Positions 55,990-64,000 of a stretch of 64,000 bases of DNA are shown here, one piece after another. Source of the DNA: Onchidella celtica. Lineage: Eukaryota; Mollusca; Gastropoda; Systellommatophora; Onchidiidae. Under the pieces are notes generated by a model. It was not told the DNA's origin, made no database searches, and saw only the letters and a program-made list of their open reading frames with translations. The position numbers and the translations under genes are program-made. The DNA lies in the NCBI GenBank assembly GCA_963931925.1, contig OZ007567.1:78976686-79040685 (forward strand), given 5' to 3'. How positions within the stretch are numbered: position 1 is the first letter of the stretch; every line of letters begins with the position of its first letter.

Positions 55990-58296
55990 ATTGCCTCAGT
56001 ATACCCTGAAAATAGGAGGGTCCAGATGGATGATAAAGTGGCAGCGTTGGCATCTTGTACCTCGATCAGGAACATGGAGTTCAGGACCTTCTTGATGGCA
56101 GATCAGAATATTACAATGCTGCCTCAAGACATAGTTAATTTAAAAATCAAACTAAAAGGTTCAGTGACAACTGATCATGAAAGCATTAAACATTTTATGG
56201 ATGATATTATTGCTGGGGGTGGGGTGGCTAACTTTGGTGTTTCACATTAAAATGAATTGCTTTTTTTGGCGTATATGTCAAAGCACATGAGAGAAGATCT
56301 GGAAAAGTATCCAGACCTTCTTATCATGGATTCAACGTATAAGACCAACTCATGATATCTTTACCCTTTGACTACAGTGATGTGTGTGGATGGCAGTGGG
56401 AAAGGACTCCCAGTTCTGTATGTTTTTGTCAGGAATGAAGATGCTGAATTGTTTGGAAGAGTCTTACAACTACTTACATCATCTTTTGACTCTTCTCGCA
56501 CTACATGCATCTTCATAGGCAAAGTTTTTGCAGAAATGGGGGCCATTTCTCAAAGCTTTCCACATGCAAGAGTAAATCTTTGTTTGTTCCATTGTTCTTG
56601 CTCTGTAAGGAAAGCTCTACAAAAACATCAGCTTCCTCCCAAACAGGTCACGGCAATACATACTCTTTTTATGGAACAGGCCACATGTGAAGACGAAACA
56701 ACATACAATACCTGCAAAGCAAAGATTGGTGACATAGCACCACACAATGTAACACTATATTTTGAAACAAATTGGTGGAACAAGACAGAATTATGGGCAG
56801 CACACCAGAATCATGACATGTTTACACTGCATGTCACCACAACCAATCATATTGAGTCATACCATCAAAAGATAAAGAAGTTCCTCGCATTACAGCTTAC
56901 ATTGGGTGCAGCACTGCAACGATTACACAATTATGACAGCCTGTTACACAATACACGCAATGCAGGTCAACTCTTGGAACAGATCAGTCATAAGTACAAC
57001 ACGCGTCCAGAAGGAAACAGTACGACTGTTAATGCAATTATCAATGACCTGACAAGCTTTGGTGCTTCTCTTGTCTTAAAACAGCTTGATCTTTCCTACA
57101 AAGTCATTTATCACATTTCTGAAGCTTCCAATGGTTTTTACAGTATATGTCACGCTGAAAAGCAGTGTTCCACAGATCTTTCTTCTTGTACCTGTTCCTT
57201 TTTCAAAAGTACTAATTTACCTTGCAGGCACATTTTTTCCCTTCGTGGAGCCTTAGGTTCAGAAATGTATGTCCAGCAGATAGGTAGGCGATTTCAAAAT
57301 GCTTTGTCTGCAAATGATTCTGTTAATTCTGATGTGCTGCCTTCTTTTTCTGCCACTGTTGTTGACCGTCCGCTCAATACTGCTGAGCTACGGTTCCGTG
57401 CGGCAAACCGACTGTCAGCGCAGATATCTTCCTTTTTGTCTGTTCTGGGTGAATCTGATTTCATGAAAAAATTAAATCTGTTTCAAACATTGTTTGACTT
57501 AGTGAAAGTGGATAAACCTGTTCGCATAGTTGACTTGTCTCTACTTTCTGTAACTGATGATGAAATGATTGTGCCACTTAGACATGATGACTCAAATTTC
57601 CCCGTAGAATCTGTTGTAACAGATTCCATTGTTTCACAATCAGCTCCTTCTGTTGACATTCCTGTAACAGAGGTTTCTATTTTGACTGACCTTGTATCAA
57701 ATTCTGTTATTTCGCCGTCAGCTCTTTCTGTTGCCAATCCTGTATTTCATGATTCTTGTCCAGTCTCCTCTACTACAGTCGCTTGTCCACAAATGTCCTT
57801 AACCACCATCAATTCACAGCCAGTTTGTTCTGCTGCAACAAAGTCTCTCCCTGCCTTGTCTCAGTCACATCAGATACAAGTGGTTCTTGACCCTTTGATG
57901 GACATACATTATGACAGGGCAGTAGTCAGTGATGGTTTTGCTTCTTCTCTTTCAAGTTATTCAACCATATCTCACTCTCAACCAGAGTCCTCGGCTGTAA
58001 TTTCTTCCCATCCTGTATCTTCTGGGGCAGCTAGTCAGTCTGATAATGCTGATGTTGACTTTTCCGAAGTTCTTCTGAAGAAATGCAGGGTAAGGGGAAG
58101 ACCACGGAACAAACAAAATTTTACTCTGCGTCGTAAGGCTGTTGTGCCAAAGTCATTTGTAGAAGTTGATCAAGAATCTCAAGTAAAGTTATTATTAAAA
58201 GCAGCAGTCAATCAATATGTTGACAATACCCTTTATGATACTATAAATTTAAAACTACTAGTGAGCTTGGATCGTGTCTTTTGGATGATAGCGTGA
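55990..58296 (+). pseudogene. ZSWIM3-like gene (plus copy), exon 4: MULE domain and SWIM finger
   Basis: The exon follows CTTTACAG in phase 0 and stays in one frame to TGA 58294-58296, apart from two stops: TAA at 56248-56250 and TGA at 56353-56355. It carries a Mutator-like (MULE) transposase fold: DLLIMDSTYKTN at about 56315-56350, PLTTVMCVDGSGKGLPVLYV, then LCLFHCSCSVRKAL near 56580-56620. Next is a SWIM zinc finger CTCSFFKSTNLPCRH (57187-57231), a Ser/Thr/Pro/Val-rich tail and an AT-hook-like RGRPR (about 58093-58107). Where relatives have an acidic DKxF before the FP-x-A block, this copy has GKVF, so a catalytic Asp seems lost. The family binds DNA. This copy is a pseudogene or an old transposon-derived gene. 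Confidence 0.83.
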
Positions 58297-58560
58297 ACCT
58301 TTTACTAATTAAACCTTTCCTTACTGATGAAGCTTGGTTAAACTTAATAGACAAATTGTCAGAAAAGCATACAAATCACATACATCGTTGTGGCTTCTGT
58401 AAACAAGTTGATAGTGGTGAGTTTAAGTTAATTTCTTGTGACCATTGTTTAGAATGGTTTCACTTTGAATATGTTTCCTATAGAAGTAAGTTGAAATAAA
58501 AAACGTTGTTTTGTCCAGCATGCTGGACTACTTAAATGAGCTGTTAGGCTTACAACAGGC
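58281..58560 (+). pseudogene. ZSWIM3-like gene (plus copy), C-terminal PHD-like finger
   Basis: A shifted frame continues the protein after about 58265. It has LTDEAWLNLIDKL and then CGFCKQ, SCDHCLEWFHFEYV, which is the C-x2-C ... C-x2-C-x4-H layout of a PHD finger. The frame ends with TAA at 58497-58499, although the expected last Cys pair (FCPAC) is readable in the same frame just after it. Thus one frameshift near 58265 and one stop lie within the C-terminus. PHD fingers bind histone tails in chromatin proteins. Confidence 0.7.
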
Positions 58561-59476
58561 AAAATTCATGCAGGTATGCCATTCCACGTCATCGGGTGAA
58601 ACACGAGTATGTATTAAGGCTGCTTTTATGTTAATGAAACAGTCACAATGTTTGTGTGAATGTAAGATGTTTTCAATTCTGGTCCAGTGCAACTAATAAT
58701 ACTTAATGGTAAATTCTATGCTTTTCTACATGGTACGCCATAGTTTTTGTCATGACTGCCATGACCTTGGTTTTATTAAAAGTTTATTAAAAGTATGTAA
58801 CTTCAGTGCCTTCAATATGATTGGAGGTGGATGTAATGTCATTTGTGCATTTTGGGATTATTTAATAATAACGTACTTTTTGATTACACTTTTGGGTGTT
58901 AATTTCTGAGAATATATGATAAAATGGTATATGTGGCAGCATACATGTAATTATCTTTTTTCTTTTATACATTTACTATTCTTGCTAAATGTTATTAAAA
59001 TGGGCTGTAATTACAGTGAAGAATTCAAGGCTGGATGTTTTGTTTCCTCGGTTTCAAACCTCCTGGTTCTGATTTAAAAAAAAAAATAAATTCACAGGTC
59101 TGTACCTTGGAAGAAAATTACATGTAGGCCTATACATTTAATGTTGCTGAAAGACAGTCAGATCTGCTTTTTTTTTTTTTTTTTTTCACATTTACTGTAT
59201 GTATGTGGGCCATTATTTTTTTATGCACATTACATAGGCCTCCATGGTTTGCGTATAAGTGCAATTTTGAGGGATGTGGGGTGTATTTTGCCTATGTATG
59301 TTGAAAATGTGCCTGTCTTAAATGTCAAGTATGCTATTTTTTCATGTAAAGATGTCTTTTTAAAGGCCCCAGAATCTTAAGATTCCCTTTATTAATTTCT
59401 TAAAGTTAATGTCATTCGATACTGCAGTTGTTATACATGTACTTTCTTTTTCTGGCCTAACATACTTTTGGCAGTT
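58561..59476. other. Non-coding flank between the pseudogene and element C
   Basis: No gene is recognised. A 20-base T run lies at about 59168-59186. AATAAA near 59087 could have been a polyadenylation signal of the pseudogene. Confidence 0.45.
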
Positions 59477-60642
59477 TGTCACAAATCCCAGACTGGGAGA
59501 TGTAATAGTTTATGACAGGACAACAATCACGAACAAACAAGTTTAACGCTTAACAGAACAACCCATCAGACTCACACATTTATTAAACATAATTATACAT
59601 ATAATAGCGCAATTACATACATTATATTATTGAAATGCACTGCCGTACAACGGCCTTATTCTCACACACACTCTCCCTCGGATCCACAATCCGGTAGTTC
59701 GGCCTCAGCCTCTCCCCTCAGGGTCTTAATAGCACATTAGTAATTCACTGGCACCGCAGTCTCTCAATATCACCTTCCTATTGTCATACACCTTAGCACT
59801 CCCCTAGCACCTCAGCAGGGCAATAACCCATTATCATTTCAATAGACATTATCATTTCAATAGTACATTCTCCCCTCAACATGGCAATAGTGCATTATCG
59901 CATTCACGCTCATATCTACGTCCCTGTCCGTGGCCTGACTGCCACGACTTTATGTGCCTCTACTGTCCTGCACTGACAGCCTCACTTCTGGCCTATGTGT
60001 GGCCTCCGGCCCTATGCTGGCCTATCCCCTGTGCTCATCGAGGTGGCTCTGCGGCCCGTCCTCGACACCTACAAGAATAACATTACATTGGTATAATACC
60101 CTACCATTTCTATTCACTCCACCTCTCCTTACAACCCATGAAGCGTACACACACTAGTTCACCTTTCACTCACCACACATCTTACGGTAACACACCTCCA
60201 TCGGAGTACACACTACTCACTCGCGCTACAAATCCATGAACTCACTTTCATCTATCGCTCATGGCGCACATTGCTATATTCAATATCAAGGACTTCCACA
60301 CTCCTCACATATACTTATTTACATCATGGTAATAGACGAATATAATATAATACATCAATCATAATAATCAATCAACATCCTACGTACCAGTCATCACTGG
60401 AAAGACTCTCACTAGTCTTCTCGACTGCTTCCCTTATGTCCGCCCGATGGGCTCTTATTCACAGGTCCGCTCCGTAGGACCTTCTAACTTGCAGTGATAG
60501 TTATACATCGCTTTCGCCTCATTCAGACCCCCCCCCCCACTACTCACAACAGCCCGCTTAACTTGCTGTCTACTGTGAGCCCTTCTTACTCTACACCCGC
60601 TCTGTAGCAATCCCCTTAATTGCACTCACTCCACTCGTGACA
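59477..60642 (-). mobile_element. Element C, 3' LTR (1166 bp)
   Basis: The plus strand starts TGTCACAAATCCC and ends CCACTCGTGACA, the mirror of element B's LTR ends. It aligns with the 922-bp LTR of element B except for an extra segment at about 60070-60385. That segment follows CGACACC and ends next to a copy of AGTCATCACTGG, the phrase that sits at the same point in B. The rest differs by many substitutions. Confidence 0.92.
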
Positions 60643-60644
60643 TC

Positions 60645-60657
60645 ATCCCCCACCCCA
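60645..60657 (-). promoter_or_regulatory. Polypurine tract of element C
   Basis: The minus strand reads TTGGGGTGGGGGATGA just before TGTCACGAG. It is nearly identical to the tract of element B. Confidence 0.75.
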
Positions 60658-60992
60658 AAAAAATTAATGCAATTAATTTCAAATCGCATCAAGATGACTG
60701 TCAACGAGTGAGCGTGAGCAATACCTAAAAAAATGACCTAGCAGTTCCTCTAGTATATAAAATACCGAAATCAGGGGAAAATATGGGGATCAATATGGCC
60801 TGCAATATGCATATATGTGTCACATCATGAATAGCTAACTAAACACAATACTTAATACAGAATCAAAAACCACTCAACCTATCAACCATTCTTCATATCA
60901 TATTTATAATGTCAATATTTTAAAGTCGACTCATTCACACAGATCCTGTCAATGTTCCTGTCCTCTGATGTATAAGCTCCTGAAATCTTCCC

Positions 60993-63900
60993 CTAGGCTC
61001 GACTAAGGTAGTCGGCGATATGATTGCTGGTTCCTGGAATTGGTTGAATAACGAAGGTATACGGCTGCAAAGCCAATGCCCATCTAGACAAGCGTGGACT
61101 GGACGAACGATTCTTCGACAAAAATGTCAGTGGCTTGTGGTCTGTCTGGATACAAAATTCTCGTCCCATGAGATAACGTCCTAGTTTCTGGGCGGACCAG
61201 ACAATGGCAAGACACTCACGCTCTATCACAGAATACTTTCTTTCTCTCTGCAATAACTTCCTACTGACATAACATACAGGATGGAGACATTCGTTCTTCT
61301 CCTGTAGAAGACAAGCGCCGACACCAGAGTCCGACGCATCCGTTCTGAGGATAAAATTAGATCGAAAATCGGGTAATATCAGAATGGGTGACGATGATAA
61401 TGCTGTCACCAAATTATCAAATGCTGTCTGACATTCAGACGTCCACTGGACCTTATCAGGTTGTCCCTTCTTAGTAAGGTCAGTAAGAGAAGATGACAAG
61501 GAGGAAAAATTTGGAATGAACTTTCTGTAATAATTTAAAATTCCCACTAAGCTTCTGACTTGTTTCTTTGTTTTAGGGATTTGCAACCCTACTAACTTGT
61601 CAATTTTTGTTTCTTCAGGTCTCTGAACACCTCTACCCACAATATGTCCTAAGAATATTATCTCTGGACATGCCAAATCCATCTTTGCGGGTTTAGCAGT
61701 TAACCCAAAATGACGTAATCGTTGAAAAATTACTGTTAGTGTCTGAATATGATCAGACCATGTCGACGTATGGCATGCTATATCATCAAAGAATGACACG
61801 ACATTAGGTATGTCCTTCAACACTAGTCTCATTAATCGTGCAAACGTCGCTGGCGCGTTTACCAACCCAAATGGCATGACCTTAAATTGGAATAATCCAA
61901 TGGGCGTTTGGAACGCCGTGTATTGTTTAGACTCCTCAGTAAGCGGGATTTCCCAATACCCTTTCGTCAAATCTATCTTGGAAAACCACGTGGACCCGGC
62001 CAATGAAGCTATTAATTCCTCCTGAAACGGAATAGGCTCCCTATCGCCTACCGTAATAGTGTTCACTCTTCGAAAATCAATACAGAACCGCACCGATCCA
62101 TCAAGTTTTTTCACGAGGACGATGGGTGATGAATACGGCGATGTTGATGGTTCTATCACATCTAACTTCAACATTGACTCAACTTCCTTTATGACTCTAT
62201 CTCTCGAAGAAAAAGGCAACGGATACGGTCTAAGAAATACTGGCTTATCCGAAGTCAACTTTATTTGGTGCTCGATCACTGTAGTGCGACCCGGCAAATC
62301 CGTAACAACATCCGGAAATGACGCTAACAGGGTCTCAAGTTCCCTACTCCTTGAACTCGTAAGGTCAGGGTTAATTTTTACGTCCCTGTAACCTTGTGTC
62401 GCAGTTAACTCCGGCAATCGAATTTGTAACTCTTCCTGCGCCTCGGTGTCGCTTACGTCACCGTCCAACTGGTCTACGACCCCCGTGCAAGCAGTAGAGA
62501 AGACAGTCTCCTCTGGTCTTGTCTGTGCACACAGATACTGTGGTCTCTCATAAAATCTCTGTAGCATATTAACATGGAAAACCTTACTCGTTCCATCAAT
62601 GTGGATAGCGTAATCTACCTTTGAAACAACTCGCTCAATAACATAGGGGCCTTTCCATGTCATCAATAACTTATTATGGTCCGTAGGTAACAACAATAGG
62701 ACCTTGTCTCCTGGCTTAAAAATTCTCAGTTTGGAACCTCTATCTTTATAGTCTTTTGCTCTTTTCGAAGCGATACCCGAAGCTTCTTCTGCTATAGTGC
62801 GCGCTGAAGATAGTCTTTCTCTTAAATCAACAAGGTACTGAAACACCGAAATCTGCTCATCGTCTCCCGATGATGGCGACGTCATCATGTCCCGAAGAAC
62901 GTCGGTTGGGCCCCTAGGACTACGACCGTACATCATTTCGAACGGCGAGAATCCCGTTGACTCCTGCCGTACCTCTCTGTACGCGAATAACACTGCAGGG
63001 ATATATCTATCCCAATCTTTAGGGCGATCAGCAGCTACCTTACGCAGCATCGACTTTAACGTCGAGTTCAATCTCTCGCACATGCCATTAGCCTGCGGAT
63101 GATAAGGGGTGGTAGTGATGGGTTGTATGCTGAATAAGCGGAACAATTCCTTCATCATCTGCGACGTAAATTGCGCGCCCCTATCAGACAGAATTTGCTC
63201 TGGTATTCCTACCCTAGCGAAAATTGCAAACAACGCTTCCGCGACTGCCTCAGACGTTATGGTCCGCAGAGGAACCGCCTCTGGCCATCTCGTAGCATTA
63301 CATATGACCGTTAAGAAAAATCGATTCCCCCTATCGGTCGCTGGGTGAATGGGGCCAACAAGGTCTATCGAGACCTTTTTAAACGGTTCCGAGACCGTGG
63401 GGATCTTCTGAAGAGGAGCCTGGGGTGTACGACCCTTATGCGTCGTCTTTTGGCACGCACTGCACGTCTTACAATAGACTTGCACATCTCTGTGGATCGA
63501 TGGCCAGTAAAAATTTTTAAGAACCCTTTCTTTGGTTCTAGCTATACCCATATGACCCGCTAATGGGACATCATGTGCCAAATGCAATACTGTTGCTATT
63601 AGCAACGCTGGCACAACGACCTGCTTTAAAATGGAGGACACCGTTACATACTTACGGAACAGAATGCCCGCCTGAACAATAAAGGAGGACGACCCGTTCT
63701 TATATCTCCTCGTTTTCTCGGTTCGCGCTTCCCAAAAACATGGGTTTAATGATGGATCCTCCCTTTGTAATCTCGCCAAGCGCTCTGGCGTGATATCTAG
63801 CTTGACCGCTGGCGAAGCCAAAGGTCTAATCTTATCTTTATCAGCTACCCGTCGACGTGTTTCGACCGCGGCGCAAAAGTCAATACCTTTTGATTGCGAC

Positions 63901-64000
63901 CATGCTTGCACGTTCTCATCGGAAGGGGAAACTACCCGTGATACATTCCCAATGATGAGCTGGGCGCCTGGAAAACAACCAACGACTGCTTCGACTTCCC
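60993..64000 (-). CDS. Element C Pol: protease end, integrase, reverse transcriptase, RNase H
   Basis: The frame is open from the window edge to TAG at 60993, with at least 1001 codons, so the GTG at 63911 is not its start. Residue numbers count from that GTG. An H2C2 zinc domain (H113, H120, C150, C153) is followed by a DD35E integrase core (D183, D243, E279) and a C-terminal module (FKPGDKV, near 397-404; WKGPY, near 419-423). After a linker of about 90 residues come reverse transcriptase (fingers from about 545, D647, catalytic FFDD at 707-710) and RNase H (D858, E899, D924), ending IADYLSRA. Integrase therefore precedes reverse transcriptase, as in the Gmr1 group of Ty3/gypsy elements. 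No key residue is missing. FFDD replaces the more usual YxDD. No chromodomain or envelope is present. Confidence 0.95.
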   Translation of the reverse strand, partial: EVEAVVGCFPGAQLIIGNVSRVVSPSDENVQAWSQSKGIDFCAAVETRRRVADKDKIRPLASPAVKLDITPERLARLQREDPSLNPCFWEARTEKTRRYKNGSSSFIVQAGILFRKYVTVSSILKQVVVPALLIATVLHLAHDVPLAGHMGIARTKERVLKNFYWPSIHRDVQVYCKTCSACQKTTHKGRTPQAPLQKIPTVSEPFKKVSIDLVGPIHPATDRGNRFFLTVICNATRWPEAVPLRTITSEAVAEALFAIFARVGIPEQILSDRGAQFTSQMMKELFRLFSIQPITTTPYHPQANGMCERLNSTLKSMLRKVAADRPKDWDRYIPAVLFAYREVRQESTGFSPFEMMYGRSPRGPTDVLRDMMTSPSSGDDEQISVFQYLVDLRERLSSARTIAEEASGIASKRAKDYKDRGSKLRIFKPGDKVLLLLPTDHNKLLMTWKGPYVIERVVSKVDYAIHIDGTSKVFHVNMLQRFYERPQYLCAQTRPEETVFSTACTGVVDQLDGDVSDTEAQEELQIRLPELTATQGYRDVKINPDLTSSRSRELETLLASFPDVVTDLPGRTTVIEHQIKLTSDKPVFLRPYPLPFSSRDRVIKEVESMLKLDVIEPSTSPYSSPIVLVKKLDGSVRFCIDFRRVNTITVGDREPIPFQEELIASLAGSTWFSKIDLTKGYWEIPLTEESKQYTAFQTPIGLFQFKVMPFGLVNAPATFARLMRLVLKDIPNVVSFFDDIACHTSTWSDHIQTLTVIFQRLRHFGLTAKPAKMDLACPEIIFLGHIVGRGVQRPEETKIDKLVGLQIPKTKKQVRSLVGILNYYRKFIPNFSSLSSSLTDLTKKGQPDKVQWTSECQTAFDNLVTALSSSPILILPDFRSNFILRTDASDSGVGACLLQEKNECLHPVCYVSRKLLQRERKYSVIERECLAIVWSAQKLGRYLMGREFCIQTDHKPLTFLSKNRSSSPRLSRWALALQPYTFVIQPIPGTSNHIADYLSRA

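Larger units (their letters stand above)
59477..64000 (-). mobile_element. Element C: LTR retrotransposon with INT-RT order, cut by the window edge
   Basis: On the minus strand this has a 3' LTR (59477-60642), an untranslated stretch with a polypurine tract, and a long intact pol frame reaching the right edge. Gag, most of protease and the 5' LTR lie outside. Its LTR and pol belong to the same family as element B, but its LTR has about 300 extra bases. The five bases outside the LTR (59472-59476) are CAGTT, so CAGTT is predicted on the far side. The pol frame has no stop or frameshift in 3 kb, so this may be an active or recently active copy. Confidence 0.93.

Noticed and set aside
61810-63563. 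Plus-strand open frames across element C
   Set aside because: They are antisense shadows of the intact pol frame.
60993-63911. GTG at 63911 as the start of Pol
   Set aside because: The same frame continues upstream without a stop to position 64000 with protease-like sequence, so the real start is outside the window.

Overview
The window is animal genomic DNA, AT-rich, with spliced genes, long introns and very dense transposable elements. The host genes are metazoan in type, and the repeat mix includes INT-before-RT Ty3/gypsy elements, Helitrons, pogo/hAT/piggyBac-type DNA transposons, tRNA-derived SINE-like pieces and many short AGATCT and TAGGCCTA motifs. I infer a marine invertebrate, most likely a mollusc (perhaps a gastropod). 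The species cannot be fixed from sequence alone.

Layout. 1-2400 holds nothing I recognise. 2406-4044 is a GGGGTATA-rich repeat with a 56-bp perfect palindrome, abutting a truncated LTR element on the minus strand (gag, tRNA-Pro-type primer site, one probable LTR). 5361-7646 carries the last exons of a sodium/solute symporter (SLC5 family) on the plus strand. 8848-15669 is a complete but decayed LTR retrotransposon (element A). 17919-24611 holds four exons of an AhpD/carboxymuconolactone-decarboxylase-type gene on the minus strand, whose introns carry a hAT-like element, a piggyBac-like element and two pogo-like elements. 30084-39704 (minus) and 41091-58560 (plus) are two head-to-head relatives of a ZSWIM3/MULE-transposase-like gene. 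Three N-terminal exons are visible in the minus copy. The plus copy has four exons, broken by stop codons and a frameshift. Their introns hold a young deleted LTR element (element B, 32589-36371), two Helitrons, a Jockey-like LINE fragment, several terminal-inverted-repeat elements, SINE-like pieces and tandem repeats. 59477-64000 is a third LTR element (element C, minus strand), which runs off the right edge with an open pol frame.

The most unusual biology is in the retrotransposons. In elements A and C the integrase lies upstream of reverse transcriptase and RNase H. This is the copia-like order known for the Gmr1 group of Ty3/gypsy elements, here in two different families in one window. 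Element B is a deletion derivative of element C's family, with 922-bp LTRs that differ at only four positions and a 5-bp target duplication. That implies recent movement, presumably with proteins supplied by a full-length relative such as element C.
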